From: Microbacterium testaceum StLB037
GTDB taxonomy: Bacteria; Actinomycetota; Actinomycetes; Actinomycetales; Microbacteriaceae
DNA: 64,000 nt
Direction: 5' to 3'
NCBI RefSeq assembly: GCF_008763945.1
Contig: NZ_VTQH01000001.1
Span: 868,110-932,109 of the forward strand
Shown here: positions 45,824-53,692 of the stretch, piece by piece
Layout: each line of letters opens with the position of its first letter
How positions within the stretch are numbered: position 1 is the stretch's first letter
Notes under the pieces: model-generated
The model's input: only the letters and a program-made list of their open reading frames with translations
What the model was told of the DNA's origin: nothing
The model's database searches: none
Made by a program: the position numbers and the translations under genes

Positions 45824-45884
45824 CTCAGCCCCCGACGGGTGAACCACAGGGCGAAAGGGTAGCTCTCACCAGCCCCGACGGGTG
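45824..45884. repeat. imperfect direct repeat upstream of the SipW/TasA-like locus
   Basis: CAGCCCCCGACGGGTG at 45826-45841 and CAGCCCCGACGGGTG at 45870-45884, both preceded by CTCA-type sequence, in the 269-base gap before the TasA-like gene. They could be tandem binding sites for a regulator. AT-rich GATATACC near 45960 may be the -10 region of the locus. Otherwise the gap shows nothing. Confidence 0.5.
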
Positions 45885-46012
45885 CCCGGAGTGACGCGGA
45901 TCACGCCCCTCACCCGCAGAATTCCGCGGCAATCGCCGCACGCGAGCCCGACGTCGGTCGATATACCAGACGCGTCCGTCCACCTTCGGCGGAACCCTCT
46001 CAAAGGAGCATC

Positions 46013-46669
46013 ATGTCCGCACCCACTTCGCCGAAGCCGACCCGTCGGCGTCGGTTGGCCCTGCCGGTCGTCCTGGCCGGCAGCATCGCCTCGCTCGTCC
46101 TCGCGCTCGGGCTCTCGCCCACCGTCGCCGCGTTCACCGCGTCGATTCAGAACACCGTCGACACCGCCGGTGCCGGCGCGCTGACCATGCAGGAAGCCGA
46201 TTCGAGCGGCAACGTCGTCTGCAACAGCACCGACGGATCCAGCGGCATCTCGAGCAACACCGCCACCTGCTCCACGATCAACAAGTACGGCGGGAATCTC
46301 GCCATGTACCCCGGTCAGACGGTGACGACGAACGTGACCATCAAGAACACCGGATCGATCGACGCGAAGTCGTTCACCCTGACGCCGGGCACCTGCGCGC
46401 AGTCCGCGACCAGCACGACCTACGGATCGGCGACGGACCTGTGCTCGCAGATGACCCTCGTCGTCAAGACCGGCAGCACCACGCTCTACTCGGGAACGGT
46501 CGCCGGCTTCACCGCGGCCGTGGACATCCTCAACAAGACCAGCACCACCTCGGTGGCCTCCGGCACGACGACCTCTTTCAGCTTCGCCGTCACCCTGCCG
46601 TCGACGGTCGGTCCGACCTACTCGAACCTGAAGGTCTCGCAGCCGCTGACCTGGCAGTTCACCTCCTGA
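46013..46669 (+). CDS. TasA/camelysin-like SipW-dependent secreted protein
   Basis: A 218-residue exported protein. The Arg-rich N terminus and hydrophobic segment (about residues 15-37) lead into TVAAFTASIQNTVDTAGAGAL, the SipW-type cleavage region typical of TasA/camelysin proteins. The mature part is Thr/Ser-rich beta structure with four Cys (GNVVCN, ATCSTIN, GTCAQS, DLCSQ) and ends in LTWQFTS like TasA. AAGGAG four bases before the ATG is clear. It is followed after 16 bases by its likely signal peptidase gene. It may form surface fibres or be a surface antigen; assembly is inferred only from the family. Confidence 0.82.
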   Translation: MSAPTSPKPTRRRRLALPVVLAGSIASLVLALGLSPTVAAFTASIQNTVDTAGAGALTMQEADSSGNVVCNSTDGSSGISSNTATCSTINKYGGNLAMYPGQTVTTNVTIKNTGSIDAKSFTLTPGTCAQSATSTTYGSATDLCSQMTLVVKTGSTTLYSGTVAGFTAAVDILNKTSTTSVASGTTTSFSFAVTLPSTVGPTYSNLKVSQPLTWQFTS

Positions 46670-46685
46670 GATCCCGACCGGCGCC

Positions 46686-48395
46686 GTGACTGAACTCCGG
46701 GAAGCCCCCGCCCATCGAGGCCGTCGCGGCGCCACCCTTCTGGCAGCGGTCGTGATCGCGCTCGTCGCGATCGCGGCCGCTGCCGCCCTTTGGATCACCG
46801 GAGCACGCCTGTTCGTCGTCGAGACGCCGAGCATGGCCGAGACCGCTCCCGTCGGCTCCCTCGTCGTGACGGAGCCGCGGACCCACTACGCCGTCGGCGA
46901 TGTCGTCACCTACACGCACAACGACCGCACGATCACCCACCGCATCGTCGAGGCCGATGGAGACGTCTTCCACACCCGCGGCGATCTCAACGGAGCCGCC
47001 GACGCCTGGGACGTGCACCCCGACCAGATCGTCGGGGCCGCCGCCGTCATCCTCCCCGGCCTCGGTTTCCTGCTCAAGGCCCTGCCCTGGCTGATCCTCG
47101 GCGCCATCGTCGTCGAGGTCCTGACGCGCGTCCGCCCGCACCGTCGCACGTGGGTGTGGGCGGTGCGCCTGAACGGCTGGGCCGTGGTGACCACGGCGCT
47201 GACCCTGTGGCTCCGCCCCTGGTTCAACATGGTGCTGGTGCTGCTCGACTCCCGCGCCGACGACAGCGGTTCCGGCGCCCTCATGCACGTGGTGAACACC
47301 GGCATCCTGCCCATCCTCGTCGATACCACGCGCCTCGTCAGCGGGGAGCAGGCCACCGTGCTATCGACCCATCAGCTGGCGTCGGGCGCCTACGCGCTGA
47401 CCCCGATCCCCGACCCCGACCTGCCGGCGCGGATCCTTCTCATCGTCCTGTGCCTCCTCCCTTTCCTCGGCTCGCTGCTCGTTCGCGAGCCCGATGCGGT
47501 ACCGGAGGGCGGGGTGCGGGTGCGGCCCGACCGCCGTGCCCGAACGGTGCTCCTCCCGCTCGCGATCCTCACGGCGCTCGCCGTCATCGCCCTCACCTCG
47601 ATCACGTCGACGCACGCGGCCTTCACCGCGTCGATCCGCAACAGCGCGGACACCGCCGGTGCGATGAATCAGAATTGCCGATTCGCCGTCACCCGAATCA
47701 CCGCGGCGAACCCTTCCGATGTGTACGCGGCCTTCGCGTTGTCGGGCACCTCGACCACGTCGGAGACCGACATCTCGGGCAACGGACGCACGGGGACGTG
47801 GCGCAAGCCCCCGACGACATCGACATCGGTGGGCTGCCGCCACGATACGCCGGCGCAGTCCGTCACCTTCGACGGGTCGCAGTGCCTCTATGTCCCGGGT
47901 CTCGTGAACGACCCGAACACGTTCTCCCTCGAAGCGTGGTTCTCGACCACGACGGCGCCGAACGGCAAGATCGTCGGGTTCGGCACCTCGCCCGCTCCCG
48001 AGCAGGAGGATCACTGGGACCGGCACATCTACATCGACTCAGCGGGACGCCTCGTCTACGGCAACTTCCCCGACCAGTTCGCGCTCATTTCGACCCCCGC
48101 GGGCAAGAACTACGCGGACGGCGCGTGGCACGCGGTGGTCGGCACGCTGTCGAGCTCCGGCATGCGGTTCTACGTCGACGGCACCCTCGTCGGAACCGAC
48201 AACACGATCCGCGGCCAGACGTACGACGGCTACTGGAAATTCGGATGCGGAAAGACGGACTTCTGGATGGGTCAGACGACGCCGTCGAACACAGCCCCGG
48301 CCTTCTTCACCGGCCAGATCCAGTACGGCACGATCTACACCCGCGTTCTCACCGCGACCGAGGTGAAGAACCACTGGTTGTCGGGCACGTGGTGA
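46686..48395 (+). CDS. SipW-type signal peptidase fused to a LamG-domain export substrate
   Basis: A 569-residue fusion. Residues 1-140 are an ER/archaeal-type (SipW) signal peptidase: membrane anchor at 17-38, nucleophile Ser49 in ETPSMAETAP, His85 in TITHRIVE, and the Asp region in TRGDLNGAADAWDV near 100-110, all present. Further helices lie near 120-140, 155-180, 245-262 and 288-307. Then THAAFTASIRNSADTAGA (about residues 308-326) repeats the SipW export motif, followed by a LamG/concanavalin-like domain (about 370-560, FSLEAWFSTTTAPNGKIVGFG, WHAVVGTLSSSGMRFYVDGTLVG). The protease may thus cleave its own C-terminal half in cis. GTG start; GTGA overlap with the next gene. Confidence 0.85.
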   Translation: MTELREAPAHRGRRGATLLAAVVIALVAIAAAAALWITGARLFVVETPSMAETAPVGSLVVTEPRTHYAVGDVVTYTHNDRTITHRIVEADGDVFHTRGDLNGAADAWDVHPDQIVGAAAVILPGLGFLLKALPWLILGAIVVEVLTRVRPHRRTWVWAVRLNGWAVVTTALTLWLRPWFNMVLVLLDSRADDSGSGALMHVVNTGILPILVDTTRLVSGEQATVLSTHQLASGAYALTPIPDPDLPARILLIVLCLLPFLGSLLVREPDAVPEGGVRVRPDRRARTVLLPLAILTALAVIALTSITSTHAAFTASIRNSADTAGAMNQNCRFAVTRITAANPSDVYAAFALSGTSTTSETDISGNGRTGTWRKPPTTSTSVGCRHDTPAQSVTFDGSQCLYVPGLVNDPNTFSLEAWFSTTTAPNGKIVGFGTSPAPEQEDHWDRHIYIDSAGRLVYGNFPDQFALISTPAGKNYADGAWHAVVGTLSSSGMRFYVDGTLVGTDNTIRGQTYDGYWKFGCGKTDFWMGQTTPSNTAPAFFTGQIQYGTIYTRVLTATEVKNHWLSGTW

Positions 48396-49309
48396 CGCGT
48401 CGTTCGAGCCGCGCCGGCCCGGTCGTGTCGACAAACGGGGTGCGAGCGGCGTCGGACCGTCGCCCCTGGTCGACCCTTCTCCTCGTCGTCCTGACCACGC
48501 TCGCGGTCGTCGCGCTCCCCTCGACGACCCCGACGCAGGCGACCTTCACGGCGACGATCGCCAACGGGACCGTTACCGCGGGGGCCCTGGCCCAGAACTG
48601 CCGCTTCGCCGTCACGCGCATCGCCGCGACCGACCCCGCCGACCTCTTCGCGGCGTACGCGATCTCGGGGACATCCGCCGCATCCGAAGCGGACATCTCG
48701 GGCAACGGTCGCGAGGGGATCTGGCGGAACCCCCCGACCACCTCGACCTCGGTGGCCTGCGCGCACGACACCCCGCTGCGGTCCGTGGTGTTCGACGGCG
48801 CGCAGTGCCTCTCCGCGCCCGAGCGCATCCGCGCGCCCGACACGTTCTCGATCGAGACGTGGTTCTCCACCACGACGGCGCCGAACGGCCGGATCGTGGG
48901 CTTCGGCGACGACCTGGATCCCGCTCGAGAGGGCGGCTACGACCGACACATCTACATGGACGCGTCCGGGCGCCTCTACTTCGGTATCTCAGACGGTGGT
49001 TTCGTGGTCATCGCGACCCCCTCGGGAACGAGTTACGCCGACGGCACATGGCACGCGGTGGTCGGCACGCTCTCAAGCCAGGGGATGCGCTTCTACGTCG
49101 ACGGCGCGCTGGTGGGAACGAGAGGCGACACCACCGCCGCAGGCTACAACGGGTACTGGAAGTTCGGCTGCGGAAAGACCCGCTATTGGCCGAACACGCC
49201 GAGCGACGCCCCGCAGTTCTTCACCGGTCGCCTGCAATACGGCGCCGTCTACGACCGCGCGCTCACCGCCACCGAGGTGGAGGACCATTGGTCGTCCGCC
49301 GCCTGGTGA
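48392..49309 (+). CDS. LamG-domain secreted protein with SipW-type signal
   Basis: A 305-residue exported protein, a paralogue of the C-terminal half of the upstream fusion. The hydrophobic segment WSTLLLVVLTTLAVVALP near residues 26-43 is followed by TQATFTATIANGTVTAGAL, the same cleavage motif as in the two preceding proteins. The LamG domain (about residues 110-300) has FSIETWFSTTTAPNGRIVGFG and WHAVVGTLSSQGMRFYVDGALVG. The start GTG overlaps the upstream stop by four bases, so the genes are translationally coupled. LamG domains usually bind glycans or proteins at the cell surface. Confidence 0.83.
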   Translation: MTRRSSRAGPVVSTNGVRAASDRRPWSTLLLVVLTTLAVVALPSTTPTQATFTATIANGTVTAGALAQNCRFAVTRIAATDPADLFAAYAISGTSAASEADISGNGREGIWRNPPTTSTSVACAHDTPLRSVVFDGAQCLSAPERIRAPDTFSIETWFSTTTAPNGRIVGFGDDLDPAREGGYDRHIYMDASGRLYFGISDGGFVVIATPSGTSYADGTWHAVVGTLSSQGMRFYVDGALVGTRGDTTAAGYNGYWKFGCGKTRYWPNTPSDAPQFFTGRLQYGAVYDRALTATEVEDHWSSAAW

Positions 49310-49363
49310 GACGAGCGCGCGTCACGACGCACCCCGTGCGGCGGTACCCGGCGTGAGCGGCCG

Positions 49364-50167
49364 TCACATCCGGGCGTAGCGCGCCCGGGCGAAGCAGAAG
49401 AGTCCGTAGACGACGAGCCCCGCACCCACGAGCCACAACACGATCTGACCGAAGGGCAGACGCGCGAGCGAGCGCAGCGCCGAGTCGATGCCGCCGGCTG
49501 CGCTGGGGTCATGCGCGAAGGCCGCGACGATGAACAGCACGCCCGCGACTCCCACCGCGATTCCCTTCGCGATGTACCCGATCATCCCGAACGTGCGGAT
49601 GCCCCGTCCCGTCGTCCCGCCCGGGCTCGAGATGTTCCTCATGAAGGCCTTCGTGATGCCGCGGACGACGAAGGCGACGCCGATCACCGCCACCGCGAGA
49701 CCGACGACGACCAGCAGCACGATCCCCCCGGGAAGGGCGAGCAGCTGTGCGCTCAGGGTGCGCGACGACTCCGAGGAGTCGGAGTGTCCTCCTCGGACGA
49801 TCGTGAACGCGGTGACGGCGATCGCCCCGTAGGCGACGGCGGTTCCCACGTACTTCGCCCGGTGCGCCCAGCGCTTCTTCTCGTCGGGGTCGCGTTCGGC
49901 GACGGCATCCGCGATCTGCCAGACGGCGAGGGCGATGAGCCCCACGATGATGACCCAGAGCAGCACCATGCCCGCCGGGGCCTCGGCCACCTGCTGCAGG
50001 GCGCCACTCTGGTCGGCGCTGTCGCCGCCGCTGCCGGTCGCGATGGACACCGCGATCACCCCGATCAGCAGGTGGAGCAGTCCCAGGACCACGTACCCCA
50101 CGCGCGCGGCGGCGCGGAAGGCGGTCGAGTCCTGGGCTTTGTCGGCGGCGATGGAAGCGCTGGTCAT
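49364..50167 (-). CDS. DUF1206 family membrane protein
   Basis: A 267-residue inner-membrane protein made of three repeats of two helices each (about residues 20-80, 110-165 and 195-260), every repeat starting with an ARxGY or KGI-type turn (AARVGYVVLGLLHLLIG, AKYVGTAVAYGAIAV, IGYIAKGIAVGVAGVLF). This is the DUF1206 layout. Function is unknown. It lies nine bases downstream of the PAP2 gene on the same strand, probably one operon. Confidence 0.9.
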   Translation of the reverse strand: MTSASIAADKAQDSTAFRAAARVGYVVLGLLHLLIGVIAVSIATGSGGDSADQSGALQQVAEAPAGMVLLWVIIVGLIALAVWQIADAVAERDPDEKKRWAHRAKYVGTAVAYGAIAVTAFTIVRGGHSDSSESSRTLSAQLLALPGGIVLLVVVGLAVAVIGVAFVVRGITKAFMRNISSPGGTTGRGIRTFGMIGYIAKGIAVGVAGVLFIVAAFAHDPSAAGGIDSALRSLARLPFGQIVLWLVGAGLVVYGLFCFARARYARM

Positions 50168-50176
50168 CGGGGAACC

Positions 50177-50863
50177 CTAGCGCTCGGCCGACGCGGCGAC
50201 CAGGCGTTGCGCTCGGCGGGCGCGCCACACTTCGATGAATGCCCAGACGAGGGTCGCGACCGCCACGCCCTCGAGAAAGCCCGCCGTGACGTCGCTCAAC
50301 CAGTGGGCGTGCAGGTAGGTGCGGCTCCACATCATGAGCAGCACCCAGACGGCGCCCGCCGCCCAGATCCAGCCGCGGCGCAGGATCAGCGCGAGGGTCA
50401 CCGCGATGGTGGTCGCCACGGCGGTGTGCCCGGAGGGGAACGAGGTCGCCTGGGTCTCGGCGAGCGAATCCATCGGGCGGGCTCGGGCGATGACAGCCGC
50501 GAGCGGCGCCCCGATGAGGACGACGAGGGCGATGGATGCCGCGACGTTCAGGGCGTCCCACGGTCTCTTGACCAGCAGGAAGACGATGGTGGTGGAGATG
50601 CCGATGACGATCATGCCGACGGTGCCGCCCACGGTCGCCGGGATCCACGCCACGATGACCGCGACCGGGTCGGCGAGCGCGGCCATGGCGTCGTCCCACC
50701 ACTGATCGAACGCCAGCGGAGCGCCCCCGTCGAGGTCGACGGCGAGACGCAGCACGACGAAGAGCACGGTCGCGACGACTCCGGCGATCAGCGCGATCGG
50801 GCGTCTCGCGTCGGTCCGCGGTCGGTCGGGCAGGATCGCGGGCTCGTCGGTGGTGGCATCCAT
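50177..50863 (-). CDS. PAP2 superfamily membrane phosphatase
   Basis: A 228-residue integral membrane acid phosphatase with about six helices. The three PAP2 motifs are present: RARPMDSL (abbreviated K/R-x6-RP), SFPSGHTAVA (PSGH) and SRTYLHAHWLSDVTAG (SR-x5-H-x3-D), which form the phospho-His active site on the outer face. Likely substrates are lipid phosphates such as phosphatidic acid or undecaprenyl pyrophosphate. I use the ATG at 50863; a GTG at 50893 in the same frame is possible. Upstream partner of the DUF1206 gene. Confidence 0.9.
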   Translation of the reverse strand: MDATTDEPAILPDRPRTDARRPIALIAGVVATVLFVVLRLAVDLDGGAPLAFDQWWDDAMAALADPVAVIVAWIPATVGGTVGMIVIGISTTIVFLLVKRPWDALNVAASIALVVLIGAPLAAVIARARPMDSLAETQATSFPSGHTAVATTIAVTLALILRRGWIWAAGAVWVLLMMWSRTYLHAHWLSDVTAGFLEGVAVATLVWAFIEVWRARRAQRLVAASAER

Positions 50864-50932
50864 TCGGGAATCGTCCCAGGTCGCGCGCGCCACGAGGGAG
50901 GACTTGCCCCGAGGCCGGAAGGAGGTTCGGCG

Positions 50933-51613
50933 TCAGCGGGGCCGTGCCGAGGCGATGAGCATGTCGAGCCCCAGCTCGAAGGCGCGGGTGGCCACGGGGT
51001 CGTCGGGGTTTTCGTCGCCCAGCGTCTCGAAGGCCGCCGCGAAGCGCGGGAACGCTTCCTCCTGTCCCGTCGGATCGAACACGACGGGCGGTCCGGACAT
51101 GTCGAGGACGCTGCCGAGGATGAACGACTCGAAGGCGGTCAGCAGCGGGATCACCTCGCGCGGCGTCCACCCGGCCCTCTCCGCCGCGGCCGCGAAGTCC
51201 TCGTACTGCGCCAGGAGCACCGGCGCCGAGGCGCGCTCGGTCATCAGAAGGGGCACCACCCGCGCGTGGACGGCGAAGGCTCGGCGGTACGAGCGCGCCC
51301 AGGCGCGTAGCGCGTCCTCCCAGGGCAGCTCTCGCAGGGGAGCGGAGTCGATGTGCGCCGAGACGAGCGCGCGCACGTCCTCGACCATCGCGGCACGGTT
51401 CGGAACGTGGTTGTACAGCGACGCCGGATTGACGCCCAGGCGCGCGGCGACGCGGCGCACGCTCGCGCCGTCGGGACCGTGCCGGTCGACCAGAGCGAGT
51501 GCCGTCCGGGCGATCAGGTCGCGGCTGAGCAGCGGTGTGTGCGGTCTGGCGATGGCGGTCTCCCCGGGTCGGTGCGAGCCTACGCGCGCGGGCCGCGGAA
51601 TCCACTCTCGCAC
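50933..51613 (-). CDS. TetR family transcriptional regulator
   Basis: A regulator of up to 226 residues. The TetR HTH reads GASVRRVAARLGVNPASLYNHVPNRAAMVEDV, followed by an all-helical ligand domain typical of TetR_C families. The start is problematic: the first canonical codon is GTG 51613, which has neither ribosome binding site nor -10 box at the right distance, while 20 codons further in an ATC (51553) has GGGGAG six bases upstream and a TAGGCT -10 box further up. Divergent from the amidase operon and likely its repressor, with an operator at 51616-51639. Confidence 0.82.
   Translation of the reverse strand: MREWIPRPARVGSHRPGETAIARPHTPLLSRDLIARTALALVDRHGPDGASVRRVAARLGVNPASLYNHVPNRAAMVEDVRALVSAHIDSAPLRELPWEDALRAWARSYRRAFAVHARVVPLLMTERASAPVLLAQYEDFAAAAERAGWTPREVIPLLTAFESFILGSVLDMSGPPVVFDPTGQEEAFPRFAAAFETLGDENPDDPVATRAFELGLDMLIASARPR
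51577..51582 (-). promoter_or_regulatory. -10 element (TAGGCT) for the TetR gene
   Basis: TAGGCT on the minus strand lies inside the 5' part of the TetR frame if GTG 51613 is the start. A transcript from it would begin near 51570 and could be translated only from a start further in. It therefore bears on the unsettled TetR start. Confidence 0.35.
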
Positions 51614-51615
51614 AC

Positions 51616-51639
51616 GTAAAACAAACGGTGTATGTTTAC
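51616..51639. promoter_or_regulatory. TetR operator and amidase promoter
   Basis: The AT-rich segment is bounded by the inverted ends GTAAAAC and GTTTAC, a TetR-like imperfect palindrome. It contains TATGTT (51631-51636), a -10 box ending seven bases before the amidase ATG at 51644. Repressor bound here would block the leaderless amidase promoter. Confidence 0.55.
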
Positions 51640-51643
51640 CGCC

Positions 51644-53668
51644 ATGATCCCCGAGGCCTTCACCGTCGTCGACGCCGACGTCTCCGCTCTGCGCGCCGCC
51701 CTCGACTCCGGCACCGTCACGAGCGTCGAGCTCGTGGCCCGCTACCTCAACCGCATCGCGGCCTACGACCGATCCGGCATCCGCCTCAACGCCGTCCCCG
51801 TGCTGAACCCGCGCGTCTTCGCCGAGGCCCGTGACGCCGACCGGCGCCGCGCACGGGGCGAGGTGCGGGGGCCGCTCGACGGCATCCCGTTCACCGCGAA
51901 AGACAGCTACCGCGTCAGCGGGCTCACCGTCGCCTCGGGCTCGCCCGCGTTCGCCGAGCTCGTCGCCGGCGACGACGCCTTCGCCGTCGAGCGACTGCGC
52001 GCAGCCGGGGCGGTGGTCCTCGGCCTGACGAACATGCCCCCGATGGCCGCCGGCGGCATGCAGCGCGGGGTTTACGGCCGCGCCGAATCGCCCTACAACG
52101 GCGACTTCCTCTCTTCCGCCTTCGGGTCGGGGTCGTCCAACGGCTCGGGCACCGCCACCGCGGCCAGCTTCGCCGCGTTCGGCCTCGGCGAGGAGACGTG
52201 GTCGTCGGGTCGCGCCCCCGCCTCGCACAACGCGCTCGTGGCCTACACGCCCTCGCGCGGCGTGATCTCGGTGCGCGGCAACTGGCCGCTCGTGCCGACC
52301 ATGGACGTGGTCGTGCCGCACACCCGTTCCACGGACGACCTGCGCGTCGTGCTCGACGTCATCGTCGCCGACGACCCGGTGACCGACGGCGACCTCTGGC
52401 GCTCCCAGCCGTGGATCGAGCTGCCGCGCCCCTCCGAGGTGCGCCCCGACTCCTTCGCCGAGCTCGAACCGCTCCCTCTGGAGGGGGTGCGTCTCGCCGT
52501 GCCGCGCATCTACGTCAACGGCGACCCCGACAACGCCTCCCCCATCGTCACGCGCGACAGCATCATGCGCCTGTGGACCGACATGCGAGCCGACCTCGAG
52601 GCCGCGGGCGCCGAGGTCTTCGAGACCGACTTCCCCGTCGTCGACCGGTACGAGAAACTGCACCCCGGCGACGAGGACTTCCTCGACCGCGGCTTCGTGA
52701 CCCGCGAATTCCTCGACGACGAGGTGGGAGACCTCGCGGTGTGGGCGATGGATGCCTTCCTCCGCCACAACGGCGACCTGGCTCTGAACCGCCTCGCCGA
52801 CGTCGAGGCCGACCGCATCTTCCCCCACCCCCCGGGCGCCCTCCCCGACCGGTACGGCATCTGGCACTACGACATCTCCTACGACATCGGCGCGTACGTG
52901 ACGCGCGCGCAGGAGTGGGAGCCCGACTGGCGCGACGTGCCCAGCCTCGAGGCGGGGCTGCGCGGGCTGGAGCACACGCGACGCGTCGATTTCGAGGAGT
53001 GGATGGATGCCGCCGGCTTCGACGCCGTGATCTTCCCCACGCAGTCCGACGTGGGTCCCGCCGACGCCGACGTGAACCCCGCATCGGCCGACGTCGCGTG
53101 GCGCAACGGCGTGTGGGTGTCCAACGGCAATCTCGTCCCCCGCCACCTCGGCATCCCGACCGTCACCGTCCCGATGGGGACGATGGACGACACCGGGATG
53201 CCGGTGGGCCTGACCATCGCCGGCCCGGCGTACAGCGACACCCGGCTCGTGCAGCTGGGTTCGGCCGTGACCGCCCTCGGCGAGCGCCGCACGACGCCGC
53301 CCCGCACCCCGGCCCTTCCGGACGAGACCGTCTTCGCCGAGGCGCGCCCGGTCGGTGCGGGCGAGCTGAGGGTGGTCGTCGACACCGTCGAGACCGAGAT
53401 CGAGGGCGACGAGACCGTGGTGCGGTTCACTGCGACGCTCTCCGGCGGGACCGCGCACGACCACGCCGCGTACGTCGACGGCATGCGCGTCGAGACGATC
53501 CTCGACGGTGACCGCCTCAGCGCCGCGGCGCGCGTGGCGACCGCGGCCCACCGAGACGCGGCGAGCCCGTGGATCGCCCCGTACGGCCCCCTCGTCGTCG
53601 TGGTCGTCCGCGACGAGGCCGGTGCCGTCGCCGGCGACGTCGCCACCACTGACGCGTCCCCCTTCTGA
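51644..53668 (+). CDS. amidase-signature-family hydrolase
   Basis: A 674-residue amidase. The catalytic Lys is in FTAKDSY near residue 85; the Ser-rich loop GSGSSNGSGTATAAS near 163 and EETWSSGRAPAS near 187 supply the cis-Ser and nucleophilic Ser of the Ser-Ser-Lys triad. GIPTVTVPMG and GLTIAGPAYSD near the end are family segments. It is longer than the usual 450-550 residues, with an insert after residue 230 and a C-terminal beta extension (about 570-674). A second ATG at 51632 is in frame, but the -10 box TATGTT fits 51644. First gene of a three-gene operon; the substrate is unknown. Confidence 0.88.
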   Translation: MIPEAFTVVDADVSALRAALDSGTVTSVELVARYLNRIAAYDRSGIRLNAVPVLNPRVFAEARDADRRRARGEVRGPLDGIPFTAKDSYRVSGLTVASGSPAFAELVAGDDAFAVERLRAAGAVVLGLTNMPPMAAGGMQRGVYGRAESPYNGDFLSSAFGSGSSNGSGTATAASFAAFGLGEETWSSGRAPASHNALVAYTPSRGVISVRGNWPLVPTMDVVVPHTRSTDDLRVVLDVIVADDPVTDGDLWRSQPWIELPRPSEVRPDSFAELEPLPLEGVRLAVPRIYVNGDPDNASPIVTRDSIMRLWTDMRADLEAAGAEVFETDFPVVDRYEKLHPGDEDFLDRGFVTREFLDDEVGDLAVWAMDAFLRHNGDLALNRLADVEADRIFPHPPGALPDRYGIWHYDISYDIGAYVTRAQEWEPDWRDVPSLEAGLRGLEHTRRVDFEEWMDAAGFDAVIFPTQSDVGPADADVNPASADVAWRNGVWVSNGNLVPRHLGIPTVTVPMGTMDDTGMPVGLTIAGPAYSDTRLVQLGSAVTALGERRTTPPRTPALPDETVFAEARPVGAGELRVVVDTVETEIEGDETVVRFTATLSGGTAHDHAAYVDGMRVETILDGDRLSAAARVATAAHRDAASPWIAPYGPLVVVVVRDEAGAVAGDVATTDASPF

Positions 53669-53692
53669 CACCCGAGTCCCCGAGGAACACCC

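Noticed and set aside
45824..45884. Cyclic-dinucleotide riboswitch upstream of the TasA-like gene
   Set aside because: I looked for the conserved GEMM and ydaO core sequences and did not find them; only a direct repeat is present.
46790..48391. Extension of the LamG gene upstream in the +1 frame relative to the signal peptidase fusion
   Set aside because: The overlapping frame encodes Arg/His-rich low-complexity sequence. The GTGA overlap at 48392 gives a normal start with a signal sequence soon after.
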